From Ahniella sp. (GTDB taxonomy: Bacteria; Pseudomonadota; Gammaproteobacteria; Xanthomonadales; Ahniellaceae), in assembly GCA_016712105.1 (NCBI GenBank), contig JADJRU010000001.1:517811-581810 (forward strand): a DNA stretch of 64,000 nt, given 5' to 3'. Positions 1 through 9,701 of this stretch are shown piece after piece (the stretch's first letter is position 1; every line of letters begins with the position of its first letter). Under the pieces are notes generated by a model. The model was given only the letters and a program-made list of their open reading frames with translations, was not told the DNA's origin and did no database searches. The position numbers were made by a program, and so were the translations under genes.

Positions 1-545
1 GCCATGATCTCGGCCGAGGTCTTCGAATCGAGATTACCCGTAGGTTCGTCGGCGAGCAGGATCGACGGTTTGCCGACCAACGCGCGCGCGACCGCCACCC
101 GCTGCCGCTGGCCACCCGACAACTGATTGGGGCGGTGACCAAGACGATCACCCAGACCCACCTGCCGTAGCGCCTCCGTTGCCAGACGCACGCGTTCTGC
201 GCTTGGCACACCACGATAGACCAGTGGCTGCATCACGTTCTGCAGCACCGTCATTCTGGGGAGCAGATGAAAACTCTGAAACACGAAGCCGATCTCCTGA
301 TTGCGGACACGCGCCAGTTCGTTGTCGTTCATCGTGGACGTATCGCGCCCATTGAGCACGTAACGGCCTTCCGATGGCGTGTCCAGACAGCCGATGAGGT
401 TCATCAACGTGGACTTGCCGGAACCGGAAGGGCCCGTCAGCGCCACATATTCGTTCCGGCCTACGTGCAAGTCCACGCCATTCAGCGCGAGGATCTCCTC
501 CTCGCCCATCATGTAACGCTTGACGATGTTCGAGAGCTCGATCAT
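1..545 (-). CDS. ABC transporter ATP-binding protein, MacB/LolD type (3' end outside window)
   Basis: Reading leftward from an ATG at 545, the protein has a complete set of ABC ATPase motifs: Walker A GPSGSGKST, Q-loop FVFQSFHLLP, signature LSGGQRQRVAVARAL and Walker B ILLADEPTGNLDS. The sequence runs off the window in the D-loop region, so only about 181 residues are present. The closest family type is the MacB/LolD group of ATPases that power export with a periplasmic adaptor. Its start codon overlaps the stop of the adaptor gene (ATGA, 542-545), so the two are translationally coupled. A MacB-type permease would be expected to the left, outside the window. Family assignment is firm; the substrate is unknown. 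Confidence 0.93.
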   Translation of the reverse strand, partial: MIELSNIVKRYMMGEEEILALNGVDLHVGRNEYVALTGPSGSGKSTLMNLIGCLDTPSEGRYVLNGRDTSTMNDNELARVRNQEIGFVFQSFHLLPRMTVLQNVMQPLVYRGVPSAERVRLATEALRQVGLGDRLGHRPNQLSGGQRQRVAVARALVGKPSILLADEPTGNLDSKTSAEIM

Positions 546-1768
546 TCCGCTTCGTCCCCGCCCTCATCCCCCGCGTCAGAGGACTTTCCAGCCTTGCCCT
601 TTGTTTCGCCTTTCATTTCGGTCAGGGGATCACCCTGCTTCAGCTGGCGCAGGGCCTTGGCCGGCCCGGTGATGACTTTGTCGCCCGGCTTCAGTCCCTT
701 CGTTACTTCGTCCCAACGATCATCGGAAATGCCGGTCTCGATCTCGGCCTTGTGGGCGCGACCATCCCGCCACAACCAGACATGGCGCTTGAGCTTCTGG
801 TCCTCGCCGGATTCACTGATCACGGCTTCCACCGGGATGGCCAGACGTTTGGTGCCGTCGCTGAGGAAGATATCCGTGCGCGCACTCATGCCCGAGCGCA
901 ACTGCACATCATCCGGCGCGTCGAGAAGCACGGTGACCTTATAGGCCCGGCCCTGCAATTCCACGGTCGGCGCGAGCGCGATCTGCTCGACCCGTCCCTT
1001 GATCGCACGATCAGGATAGGCCGCCGGATAAACATTGGCGTGTTGCCCGATGACGATATTGGCGATATCGGCCTCATCGACCTTGAGCTCGGCCTGGATC
1101 GCCGAGGTATCGGCAATCTTCATCAACTGGGCGCCTGCCAAGGCCATCGTCGACGGAATGGCCGTTTCGCCAACCTTGATCGGCAACGCCACGACGGTGC
1201 CGCTGATCGGCGCCAGGATGTCGGTCTTGGCCATCTGCTCGCGCGCTTCCCTGAGCACAGCCTCGGCACCACGCAGCGCTTCCTCGCTGCTCTTCAACTC
1301 GACGCGTGCCAGTTCGAGCAGATTACGGTCTTCGTCGAAACGGCTTTGATCGATCATCCTGGCCGCAATCAGCTTGCTGCTGCGCTCGAACTGTTTTTCG
1401 CGCAAGTTCAGCGCCACGCGCTGACGCTCGATGCTGATCACGCTCTGTCGCCGACTCGCCTCTTCACGCTCGATCGCGTTGAGATACGTTTCCGGATCCA
1501 GGGACAGCAGAACCTGCCCCTTTGTCACTGCGTCACCTTCCTTGACCGAGATCGAACGGACCTTGGCAATCAGCTCCGAGGTGAGGTTCACCTCGTTGCG
1601 ATAGGCGAGTGTCCCCGAAGCCAGGCTGGTGGGCCTGATCTCTTGTTGCTCAGCGGTGACCAACTTGACCTCGATGCCGGTTTCGCCACGCATCTTCTTG
1701 ATGGCGATGGGGCCGATCACGATCAGCAACACGACGCCCAGCACCAGCCACTTCTTCTTGGAATTCAT
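542..1768 (-). CDS. HlyD/MacA-like periplasmic adaptor (membrane fusion) protein
   Basis: Encodes 408 residues from ATG 1768 (MNSKKKWLVLG). An N-terminal membrane anchor (about residues 5-25) is followed by a biotinyl-lipoyl-like half motif (VKEGDAVTKGQVLLSLDPE), a charged coiled-coil hairpin (about residues 85-170), the returning lipoyl half (ILAPISGTVVALPIKVGE), and beta-barrel and membrane-proximal domains. This is the layout of RND/MacA adaptor proteins that link an inner-membrane ABC transporter to an outer-membrane channel. The C-terminus ends in an unusual Lys/Gly then Asp/Glu-rich tail (GKAGKSSDAGDEGGDEAE). The frame stays open a further 68 codons upstream, but that stretch overlaps the YIP1 gene on the same strand and lacks protein-like composition. 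It is the first gene of the adaptor-ATPase operon and lies 29 bases after the YIP1 gene. Confidence 0.92.
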   Translation of the reverse strand: MNSKKKWLVLGVVLLIVIGPIAIKKMRGETGIEVKLVTAEQQEIRPTSLASGTLAYRNEVNLTSELIAKVRSISVKEGDAVTKGQVLLSLDPETYLNAIEREEASRRQSVISIERQRVALNLREKQFERSSKLIAARMIDQSRFDEDRNLLELARVELKSSEEALRGAEAVLREAREQMAKTDILAPISGTVVALPIKVGETAIPSTMALAGAQLMKIADTSAIQAELKVDEADIANIVIGQHANVYPAAYPDRAIKGRVEQIALAPTVELQGRAYKVTVLLDAPDDVQLRSGMSARTDIFLSDGTKRLAIPVEAVISESGEDQKLKRHVWLWRDGRAHKAEIETGISDDRWDEVTKGLKPGDKVITGPAKALRQLKQGDPLTEMKGETKGKAGKSSDAGDEGGDEAE

Positions 1769-1797
1769 TCGCGCTTCTCGATCGGGGATAGGGTGGA

Positions 1798-2484
1798 TCA
1801 AGACTTCAGGACTGCCCAGGCAGCCATACAACCGAAGATGAAGAGGGTCGGGATGAGCGCCACAGTGAATGCCTGACCCCAGCCGCCGCGACTCCAGGTA
1901 CGCCAACCGATCGCTGCCACCACCACACTCCACAACGAGAGCAGGTTGAAATTCTTGGCGAACGAGCTCCAAGCGTGGTCAGAGGGCAGCTGCACGATCA
2001 AAGGATCGACGTTGGTCAGCATCAGCGACTCGAGCGCAGTCTGCGGCGCCATCATGATGATGCCGACGATGGCGACCACCAGCGAGAGCATGGACGGCAC
2101 ACCCGACCACGCGACCAGGCTCACGGAATGTTTGTACGACACGCCGGCCCCTGTGACCTTGCCGGCAACGAAGTAATAGAGCGCCATCACCAGCGTGACG
2201 ATCACGATCATGATCGGCCCCATGACGGCACTGATGATGCCGATCACTGATGCCGAGGGCATCATCTTCCTGGCTTGTTCGATCTCGGCCGCAGACATCT
2301 CCGAGCCACTCATCGCGAGCTGGTGGCTGGTGAACCATTCCGTGTCGACCTTGTTGAAATACAGCAGGCTCATCACCACGGTCAGCGCCATCATCAGCGC
2401 CAGTGGCAACAGAAACGTGGGCTTTTCCTTCAAATCGGCGAACGCTTTGCCCGGCTCGACAAAAATATTGATCAGGTTACTCAT
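1798..2484 (-). CDS. YIP1 family integral membrane protein
   Basis: Encodes 228 residues with about five hydrophobic segments (about residues 24-43, 82-105, 122-146, 180-197, 205-224). The opening MSNLINIFVEPGKAFADLKE followed by a polytopic core matches bacterial YIP1-domain proteins, whose function is unknown. A polar, Met-rich loop separates helices 1 and 2. It sits directly upstream of the efflux adaptor in the same orientation, so it is probably the first gene of the operon, as seen in other Xanthomonadales MacAB-like loci (family knowledge). Role in efflux is inference from position only. Confidence 0.82.
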   Translation of the reverse strand: MSNLINIFVEPGKAFADLKEKPTFLLPLALMMALTVVMSLLYFNKVDTEWFTSHQLAMSGSEMSAAEIEQARKMMPSASVIGIISAVMGPIMIVIVTLVMALYYFVAGKVTGAGVSYKHSVSLVAWSGVPSMLSLVVAIVGIIMMAPQTALESLMLTNVDPLIVQLPSDHAWSSFAKNFNLLSLWSVVVAAIGWRTWSRGGWGQAFTVALIPTLFIFGCMAAWAVLKS

Positions 2485-2679
2485 GGCCTACTCCTATTCC
2501 CAAGTGTGAAAGTTCGACGATCTGACTCAATGTCCAGTGTCGCACAGGGTGGCTCCTCGGCCGGGTACCCACAAGTGACGCCCGGCACATGCCGGTATGG
2601 CAGTTGTCATGTCCAACGCCCTGAGTGCTCCGCGATCGCGCGGTCGAATGAACTGGCTGTGGCACGGCGACTGCACAGT

Positions 2680-3465
2680 CTAGTCGCTGTCTTCGTCGTC
2701 CTGCTGAGTTGCTGCCTCAGCGCTTCTCAGCATCGCCGCAAGCGCTTCGTCCAGGCTCAAACACGCCGGACTCTTTCGTGTCATCGGCAACAGGTCCTGA
2801 GCATAGAAGGATTCAAAGTCGTCCTGATGGAAACCCGTAATGCCGAAGCGTCCTTGTGTATCGAAATACAGATAGTCGAATGCCTCGCCATCGCCCGACG
2901 TATGCCAACCGATCACACTGTAGTTCTGATTCAACACGAGCACTTCGGCTTCGGTCAGCCCCTCGCCACTCGCAGGGTCAAACTCCATGCGATGACCACC
3001 CCAAGACAGGATGATCATGTCGACCAGACCGATCGACCGGATGCAATTCCAGCCGGTGGCGCCGGACTGCGCCTTGGCGACCAACTCGGGCGCTGCATGA
3101 ATCACCAGATCAGACAGGTAACCGCCGCCGTCGAAGGAGCCCTCCTTCAAATAGAAGTCCACCAGAGAATTCGGCATCGGCGTGCCCGACAACCGCCGCA
3201 AGCTGTCTATCGATGCAAGCGTTGCCGCCTGACCAAAACGAGCGAAGCGCGCGTATCTCGCCATATAGGCGTCGTAGGTGTCGGAGTCGTCACCTTGTTC
3301 CAAGAGGTAGCGATAGTAGTCATCGCGTACTTGGCGCTCCAATGTATTGACGCGATCCATGGTCGAGACGAACAGCATGTGTGTGGCATGGTTCATCGAA
3401 GACGACTCCGAACTCACAGGCGGAAGGAATGGCAGCCCAAGACCTGAAGCATCGTTACTCTGCAT
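2680..3465 (-). CDS. SMI1/KNR4 (SUKH)-like protein
   Basis: The C-terminal half (about the last 160 residues) reads like an SMI1/KNR4 fold: SGTPMPNSLVDFYLKEGSF, a conserved WGGHRMEF region, then YLYFDTQGRFGITGFHQDDF and a short C-terminal helix. The family includes yeast Smi1/Knr4 and many bacterial immunity proteins that neutralise polymorphic toxins. No toxin gene is visible next door. I chose the ATG at 3465, which has GAGG about 12 bases upstream; the frame extends to a GTG at 3528 and there is another ATG at 3396, so the start is uncertain. The acidic tail (QQDDEDSD) is unusual. Function unknown. Confidence 0.7.
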   Translation of the reverse strand: MQSNDASGLGLPFLPPVSSESSSMNHATHMLFVSTMDRVNTLERQVRDDYYRYLLEQGDDSDTYDAYMARYARFARFGQAATLASIDSLRRLSGTPMPNSLVDFYLKEGSFDGGGYLSDLVIHAAPELVAKAQSGATGWNCIRSIGLVDMIILSWGGHRMEFDPASGEGLTEAEVLVLNQNYSVIGWHTSGDGEAFDYLYFDTQGRFGITGFHQDDFESFYAQDLLPMTRKSPACLSLDEALAAMLRSAEAATQQDDEDSD

Positions 3466-3528
3466 TACCAACAGACCTCGTTCGGAAGCCGCAAGACTGA
3501 TGATGAACGGAACGCGTTTGCGTGTCAC

Positions 3529-4265
3529 CTGACAAACCGTTGAGCATCATTTTGACCCAGGCGTCACGCTGCACCCGCGGCTTGATGTCCAAGCAGGAGG
3601 TACTCGGCGAGCTTCCTGCTCTTGATGTCCGCTTCCGTTCTGAGCTTCAAATGACGCCGACCCTTTCCTGATCCTTCAAGGTGACCAAATTTGCCTGCGA
3701 GTCCTGGCTCCGTTGACCCAGGCAACTCGGAACGGACACATGTCCCGGTCTTGAAAACGCCACAGAACTGCACCCCAGAAGTCGAACAGGATCCACCGTC
3801 GGACCTGCTCAAGTCGAATGAAAATCGGCGGCCTCGTCTCAGTGAGCTGGAGTCATCGAACGGACCCCACGGTACGGCACATGACCGTATAGGTAAGCAC
3901 GCCGACTCATCGCTCAACCAGCATCCATGACTTGAGCCCTTTTGCGATGACTTTCATCGGGACCTTCCGATCGTTGCAGGACAGGTTTGATTGGCAGATG
4001 GAACCAGACTTTTGAATGGTTGCTCTCCCGAAGTGCCGATGGTCGTTGCCCGCCTTCTTCGTGTAGTCGATCTTCACAACCCTGATCCATTGCGTGCGCC
4101 ATTGAGATCGTTTGCAGCCTGAACTGCCTGCATCAGGGCAACCGACTGCGGGCCCAGACGACAACCGAAACGATTCACTCAGAAGCAGCCAATCTGCTCA
4201 GGCAGCCCCAGATCGGACCTGTGCGCCTGCTTGAACATCGCTGCAGCTCAGGGGATGCTGAACAG
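3529..4265. other. 737-base stretch without a recognisable gene
   Basis: Short open frames exist on both strands, but none has a convincing start, ribosome binding site or recognisable product. Lower codon bias and proximity to the alkylmercury-lyase-like remnant suggest decayed DNA. I see no repeats, RNA gene or clear terminator in it. Confidence 0.5.
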
Positions 4266-4680
4266 TCAGGGTCTGCGTGGCGCGAATACGCACTCGGATG
4301 CAAACGCCCAGACCTGGTCAATCGGCCGCACATCGCCCAGCGGGACCCCTCGCTCGTCGCACCAACTCTCGACTTGAGCCACGTCTCGAAACATCAGCAT
4401 GACGGAGCAGGTGTAGATCACGTTGTCCCAGGCTTTTTGCATGGGAATCGGGAAGTGCACAACGAAGTTCGTGTCGATCAACTTGCCATTCCGAATCTTG
4501 ATATTGACCGCGTCACCGATACCGCCAAGTCGCGTCTCGATCTGCGCTGGGCGGCCAGCCAGATGGGCTTGTCCCGTGACACCACGCGCAGTTCCCCACC
4601 ACTTCTTGCCGTGAGCACGCGCCAGACAAGTCGCCCGGGCAGACGAACGGATAGGCTACCCAGACCTCATCGGTCCTGGG
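4266..4680 (-). pseudogene. Alkylmercury lyase (MerB)-like remnant, frame-broken
   Basis: The leftward frame ending at 4266 contains AWDNVIYTCSVMLMFRDV, then a Cys-containing helix (ESWCDERG) and a PIDQVWAFASE segment. This resembles the C-terminal part of the organomercurial/alkylmercury lyase family, in which a tryptophan-led segment and a conserved Cys precede a helix 'W..~~G' and a short terminal helix. Upstream, a VWVAYPF motif typical of the middle of that family sits in a different frame (about 4635-4665), so at least one frame change separates the two parts. No intact N-terminus is visible. I read it as a decayed chromosomal member of the family; mercury resistance is not implied. The family call rests on my recollection of the motif pattern. 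Confidence 0.4.
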
Positions 4681-4860
4681 ATGTGAACACAGTGACGTCC
4701 GACAGTGCCCCATGCCGGTCGCACCTCATCGGCGCTGCGACAAGCTTCGACGAAAGCTCTTCGATCCTTAGTGGGCGCCGCGTCTCCGGAAACAACGGAG
4801 GATCGCTGATGCAGGCTGGCGTTGCGGCCATAAACCTTCGTGTTGTATCGGCCTTGTCTC

Positions 4861-4914
4861 AGGGTCATCGCAAGTACGAGATTGCCGCGCCCTTCGGGCT
4901 CGCAATGACGGAAT
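4861..4914. repeat. Single copy of the 'ATTGCCGCG...CTCGCAATGAC' palindromic repeat
   Basis: Contains AGATTGCCGCGCCCTTCGGG-like sequence followed by CTCGCAATGACG. It is the same element that makes up the arrays at 10170-10645 and 19145-19556. The inner CCCTTCGGG forms a tight hairpin. Confidence 0.8.
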
Positions 4915-5253
4915 CTTGAATATGGCGGTGGAAGAATCGCGACTCAAGACTCGGGTCCTTCATTGAAAATCAGACTTCCCGGTGTTTGACAGTGCTGTCA
5001 GGCTGAACCTGGCGGCGGCATCGCGGCCAGATGCTGCTCCAGCGTATCTCCATGGCCCTGGATAGTCGCGACCATTGGGACATCCGCCTTCGCAAAGACA
5101 AGGATCCAGCCGGGCGACCAACGCTGAGTCATGGTGAATCGACATCGGCGAGAATCCGATGCCGGAGTTGGTAGCAGACAATCTCCGTGCCCTGGCAAAA
5201 AGGCTCGGGTTCGCGGTTGGGATAGGATGAGTTTTTGTCCACAAGGGGACACC
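4915..5253. other. Intergenic stretch upstream of the serine hydrolase
   Basis: No convincing complete gene. On the minus strand around 5000-5130 a short frame reads RWSPGWILVFAKADVPMVA and looks protein-like, but it has no matching upstream half and overlaps the hydrolase start region. It may be a remnant. The only regulatory sign is AAGGGG at 5242-5247, six bases before the ATG at 5254. Confidence 0.4.
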
Positions 5254-6849
5254 ATGCTCTACCGCACCATCGCGCTGCTTCTGTCATTCGCCATGCCCGT
5301 GTTCGCCCAAGCGGACACAACGTCCAGGACGGCCATCGTTGACGATCCCGAGGTCCAGGCAGCCACGCGGTTGTTCAGCGCCTGGCTGGAAGGCCAGATG
5401 GCCTATCGCGGCCTGCCTGGCGTGGCGGTGGGGGTGGTGCACGATCAGGAGTTGGTGTGGTCAAAAGGCTTCGGATTTGCGGATGTAGCATCGAAGAAGC
5501 CGATGACCGCCGATACACGTTTTCGCATTGCGTCCAACTCGAAGCTGTTCGCCGCGATCGCCATCCTGCAACTGCGGGAGGCCGGCAAACTTCGACTCGA
5601 CGATCCGGTGCAACAGCACCTGCCTTGGTTCACGGTGAAGCCAGCGGGACCGGATGATGGTCCGATCACGATCGAGCAACTGCTGTCGCACTCATCCGGT
5701 CTGCCGCGTGAGGCCACTGATCACTGGTCCAGCTACGATTTTCCGACCGAAGCCGAGATCCAGGAACTGATGCCCGATCGCCAGGCCGCGTTTCCGCCAC
5801 AGACACGCTGGAAATATTCCAACCTGGCATTTGCCGTGGCGGGGCTGGTGGTCGAAAAGATCAGCGGCCAGCGCTGGGCCGATTATGTGGAAGCCAACAT
5901 CATCGCGCCCCTGGAGATGACCGCCACCAGTATCGACAAACCCGATCCCGGCCTCGCCACGCCTTATGGCATCCGAACACCCCAGGGCACGCGCCGGATC
6001 ATGCCCTTTATTGACGCAAAGGGCATGGCAGCGGCAACGGGCATGACGTCCAACGTGACCGATCTCGCCAAGTTCATTTCCGCCCAATTCCGTGGCGGCC
6101 CGAAGGGTGGCACAAACGTCTTGTCAGCCGGTTCCTGGCGTGAGGCACTTCGCGTGCGTTCGGTCGACGAGCACTGGCTCAAGGGCTCGGGCCTCGGCTT
6201 TGACCATGTGCGTGTAAAGGACCGCACCTACGTCGGTCACGGTGGCGGGTATTCCGGCAACACCACCATGACCCGCGTGCAGTTGGACGACAGGGTAGGG
6301 GTCGTGGTGTTGACGAACACGAATGACTCGGAGCCTGGCAACATCGCCGATCAGTTGCTCGCGACTGTAGGCGCCGCCGTGGCCAAGGCTGCGAAACCGG
6401 AGACTACGCCACTGTGGGACGACGCCTGGGCACGCTTTGCCGGGCTCTATCGAGGCAACTACGAAGACGGCATCACACAGGTGGTCTTGCTCAACAACCA
6501 ACTGGCACTGCTGCCGGCGGGCACGGGTCCGGCCGAGACCGAAACCTTCCTCGAAGCGCTGGGAGACGGCCGATTCAAACTGGTGGCGCCAACTGGCGGC
6601 GACGAGATCGGCGAGATCGTCCGATTCGAAGAGACGCCCTGGCAAACCGATGCGAATGGTGATTGGCGATTATTGGGCGGATCGAGTCGATCATTTCTGA
6701 GTTGGTATCGTTCATGCGCGGCCGGAATGAGTGTGACGGGCGAGGCCGTCACACTCGGGCACCTTGTCTTGCATCAGGTTTCAGTTGGTCACCTGGCACG
6801 CAAGATAAAGGTGTCCATTGCCGACTTCGATCTGCGCCCGGTCACGTGA
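5254..6849 (+). CDS. Exported serine hydrolase, class C beta-lactamase/AmpC-like (S12 family)
   Basis: Encodes 531 residues. An N-terminal signal peptide (MLYRTIALLLSFAMPVFAQA) is followed by a penicillin-binding-protein-like fold with all three motifs: S94-N-S-K97, Y188-S-N190 and HGGG at 329-332. This identifies an active-site serine hydrolase of the AmpC/DD-peptidase/esterase group acting in the periplasm or outside the cell; the substrate cannot be told. ATG 5254 was chosen because AAGGGG lies at the right distance and it starts the signal peptide, although the frame is open from 5131. The last about 65 residues (after GDEIGEIVRFEE) lose the expected beta-strand character, so a frame change near 6660 may have replaced the true C-terminus. 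The gene converges on the metalloprotease gene. Confidence 0.88.
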   Translation: MLYRTIALLLSFAMPVFAQADTTSRTAIVDDPEVQAATRLFSAWLEGQMAYRGLPGVAVGVVHDQELVWSKGFGFADVASKKPMTADTRFRIASNSKLFAAIAILQLREAGKLRLDDPVQQHLPWFTVKPAGPDDGPITIEQLLSHSSGLPREATDHWSSYDFPTEAEIQELMPDRQAAFPPQTRWKYSNLAFAVAGLVVEKISGQRWADYVEANIIAPLEMTATSIDKPDPGLATPYGIRTPQGTRRIMPFIDAKGMAAATGMTSNVTDLAKFISAQFRGGPKGGTNVLSAGSWREALRVRSVDEHWLKGSGLGFDHVRVKDRTYVGHGGGYSGNTTMTRVQLDDRVGVVVLTNTNDSEPGNIADQLLATVGAAVAKAAKPETTPLWDDAWARFAGLYRGNYEDGITQVVLLNNQLALLPAGTGPAETETFLEALGDGRFKLVAPTGGDEIGEIVRFEETPWQTDANGDWRLLGGSSRSFLSWYRSCAAGMSVTGEAVTLGHLVLHQVSVGHLARKIKVSIADFDLRPVT

Positions 6850-6860
6850 ACCAGCAAGAC

Positions 6861-7991
6861 TCAGAACGTATGGATCAATGGGGCTCGACCTTCGAGTTCC
6901 TCCAACCATCGATCTCCGAGGGCATCGACGCCGCCGTCGAACTCTGTCGCCAGGATACTGAGCGTATACACTGAGTTGCATGGCGTCCGACGCTGCGCCT
7001 GCAGTAACGTTCCAAGCGCTTTTCGCCCCGGAGCATCGCGCATCAACGACGCCACAAAGGCCATGGCCCCTGCATAGTTGGCGTGTTTGTCGCCTGCATA
7101 GAATTCGTCGTGATCGGAGTGGACAAGGCGAGTCAGCTCATGCAGTACATCTCCTCGTGGTTGGCCACGGCCCAATTGCCGACGAAGTGGCGCCAGATCC
7201 ACCTGACCACCCATCCCTGAGACGCCGAAGGCTTCGAAGTATTCAGCCATGCCCTCGTTGACGGCCCGCGGCAAATTGCCCACCCATTCGTGAACGAGCG
7301 CATGGGTCACCTCATGGCGCAGCACAGCCATGGTCCGATCCGGATGCGCATCCGCGCGAACCACAATCAACCGCTGCTCCCTGAGGTAGACACCACTGGC
7401 ACTCGGCGATGTGGGCGCCCAGGCCCGGAACAGATCGTCGCTCCCGACGATCACCGCGCGGATCTCGAGTACGCCGTCGGTGACCACACCCAGTTGATTC
7501 CTCATCACCTTCGAGATGCCCACAGCATCCGCCATAGCCGCAGAAAGCGCATGCGGCGGCAGACTGGTGCCGTCGGTGGCGATCGTGATGTCAAAGGCTC
7601 TTTCAACATCAAGGTCCACTCGTTCAGGATCGGCTATATCGTTTGGCCGGCGGTCAGACCAGCTCGGCACATTTGACGCGTCTTTCCAGTGATAGATCGA
7701 GACATTGTCGGGTACCGCCACAGTGCGCTGGGCAAGGCAAAGTGTTGACTCACCTCGGTCTTCAGCCGCTGGTGACGATTTGCCGATGACTGCGAAACAG
7801 GTCGCGGCCGATGCTCGGAGGTTGCTCCCTCCTTTGCCGGCCACAATAGCTCGGGTGAGATCAAGTAGAACAGGGCGCCATGCGCCGCTGCGACCAAAGG
7901 CCCCCGGCCACCATGCGCCATCGGCCCATGCTGGATTCGGCCCGCTTGTGATGAGGTCGCACGATTCCTGACTCCGAGACCGACTACCCAA
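6861..7991 (-). CDS. Putative gluzincin metalloprotease with DUF4124-like N-terminal segment
   Basis: The 376-residue frame contains the zinc-protease motif RHEVTHALVHEW (H226, E227, H230) followed 16 residues later by NEGMAEYFE, the expected third ligand (E246) of gluzincin peptidases of the MA clan. Ahead of it, YHWKDASNVPSWSDRRP (about residues 100-116) resembles the DUF4124 domain often fused to exported proteins in this group of bacteria. The first about 85 residues look non-coding and no signal peptide is visible, so the true start is unresolved: either the gene starts late or its 5' end is damaged by a frame change. An AAGGAGG site near 7820-7835 has no ATG at the right distance. Activity and export are inference from motifs. 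Confidence 0.65.
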   Translation of the reverse strand: MGSRSRSQESCDLITSGPNPAWADGAWWPGAFGRSGAWRPVLLDLTRAIVAGKGGSNLRASAATCFAVIGKSSPAAEDRGESTLCLAQRTVAVPDNVSIYHWKDASNVPSWSDRRPNDIADPERVDLDVERAFDITIATDGTSLPPHALSAAMADAVGISKVMRNQLGVVTDGVLEIRAVIVGSDDLFRAWAPTSPSASGVYLREQRLIVVRADAHPDRTMAVLRHEVTHALVHEWVGNLPRAVNEGMAEYFEAFGVSGMGGQVDLAPLRRQLGRGQPRGDVLHELTRLVHSDHDEFYAGDKHANYAGAMAFVASLMRDAPGRKALGTLLQAQRRTPCNSVYTLSILATEFDGGVDALGDRWLEELEGRAPLIHTF

Positions 7992-8050
7992 TCACCTTCC
8001 GCCGAACTGGCGCGACGAGGAATCTTCCGATCAAATGATTTCAACAGTCG

Positions 8051-8440
8051 GACATTGCGGCCGACAACTATTCGTTGGGCGGTGAAGTGGAAAAGCTTGA
8101 GCGGCAGTTCGCCGAGCTTCTGGGCAAGGAAGCGGCGATGTTTGTCCCGACTGGCACACTCGCGAATCATTTGGCAATCCGCACGCTGGCGGGCAACAGG
8201 CGCCGCGTGCTCGTTCAAGCCGAAAGCCATCTGTACAACGACAGCGGTGATGGCGCTTCCACACTGAGCGGCTTGAACCTGGTGCCTTTGGCTGCGGGCA
8301 GAACATCGATGGAACTCGATGAAGTGAAGTCCTGGGTCGAGCGCACACGGGGCACCTGCAGGATGTCGGCGTGATCTCTGATCGAGTCACATCGGAAGTG
8401 GGCCGCATCTGGATGGTGCGCGTCGTTCATCTGCGTTGGG
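8051..8440 (+). pseudogene. Fragment of a threonine aldolase/beta-eliminating lyase family gene
   Basis: From 8051 the forward frame reads DIAADNYSLGGEVEKLE, then ELLGKEAAMFVPTGTLANHL and QAESHLYNDSGDGAS. These are hallmarks of the N-terminal PLP-binding half of the threonine aldolase (beta-eliminating lyase) family. There is no start codon region, the frame stops at 8372-8374, and the continuing homologous stretch (DVGVIS) is in another frame, as in a real homologue's 'VGVISIE' segment. The PLP lysine region is missing. The fragment stops close to the poly-G tract, so it may be either a decayed gene or a misjoined contig end. Confidence 0.6.
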
Positions 8441-8554
8441 GGGGCGCTCGCCGTGCATGTGTCGTTGTGGCATCCCGTCGATGCTGCGCCGTCCGTCATG
8501 CGCCGGTCGGCCTGTTCGCGCCACTCACGAGAACGACTACCTCGCGCATGGCAG

Positions 8555-8684
<130 letters not shown>

Positions 8685-8865
8685 CTGCCACCGCGCGTGG
8701 ATTCGGGGTGAGTTGCTTTGAGGCCTGCGGCGTCCCGTCTCCGAACTCGCGAGCACCTTTCTGGAAGCTTCGTCAGCTTGACGGCAATCCTGCCCGGGAA
8801 CATCTCCGACTCGATATTGCCACGCGAATTTGGTCTACTGGGCACCCTTTGCCGTGGAGTGTTCC

Positions 8866-9697
8866 ATGATTGCCCGGATTTTCGTGATTTCCGCCCTGGC
8901 CTTTCTGTCGGCCTGCTCCAGCATGCCACGACAGGGGACGGCGCCGTCGATCGTCGACGAAGTGAAAGACCTCAACGCCATCACGACCGCGCTGGAGGCA
9001 GCCAAGGGCAAGAAGACGCTGCTGGTGCTCGACATCGACGACACCTTGCTGACTTCGGCCGTGTTCTTTGGCAGTGACGCCTGGTACGAATGGGACAAAA
9101 CGCTGCCGGAAGATCAAAGGGTTTCCTGCAAGTTCGATCTGATTGCGATGAACTTCGAGGCGGGCACGCAGGTGCTCACCCAGCCTGATGCCCCTGCGCT
9201 GGTGAATGGTCTGACGGTGGATCGCCTGATGCTGACCTCGCGCGGTGCGAATTATCGAGGCGGCACGATCCGCGAACTCAAACAGTTCGGTTATCAGTTG
9301 CCGGTCTCCACTAGGCAAACCCGCACGCGGTTCGATGTGGACGTGGACAGATCCCACTTCGGACCGGTCGATACCAGTCAGTTATGACCAGGGTGTGTTC
9401 ATGACCACCGGCGCAAACAAGGGACTGGTACTGCTCGATCTGCTTGAGGAACGGGGCCTGAAGTACGAGCACATCATCCTGGCCGACGACGGCCGCAAGA
9501 ACATCGACAACATGAAAGCGGCGTTGGCCGATGCCGGCATTTCGTATCATGGCCTGTGGTACACGCTGATCGACAAGAATGTCAGCCCCGAAGAAGCGAA
9601 ACAGGGCGCCGAGGGCTGGGCAGCCTGGAAGACGCTGCTGCAAACCGTTTATCCCGATCGATGGACGCGTTTCGAAGCCAAACAGTGTTTCAACTGA
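8866..9697 (+). pseudogene. HAD-superfamily lipoprotein (DUF2608-like), frame-broken
   Basis: From ATG 8866 (GGAG at 8856) the first frame has a lipoprotein signal with lipobox LSAC and the HAD motif I LLVLDIDDTLLTS, then MLTSRGANYRGGTIRELKQFG (motif II region). It stops at 9385-9387. The C-terminal half, YDQGVFMTTGANKGLVLLDL with the motif IV-like IILADDGRKNIDNM, continues in another frame to 9697. Together the two frames give one complete DUF2608-type phosphatase-like protein of about 275 residues. A single-base change between about 9360 and 9385 explains the break. Whether it is a true mutation or a sequence error cannot be told. Confidence 0.8.
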
Positions 9698-9701
9698 CGC
9701 G

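Noticed and set aside
2680..3465. SMI1/KNR4 gene as immunity gene of a toxin system
   Set aside because: The fold is compatible, but no toxin, Rhs or CdiA gene is nearby, so no such system can be claimed from this window.
4998..5255. Leftward frame with WSPGWILVFAKADVP
   Set aside because: Looks protein-like for about 40 residues, but has no complete gene around it and overlaps the start of the serine hydrolase. Not enough to call a gene.
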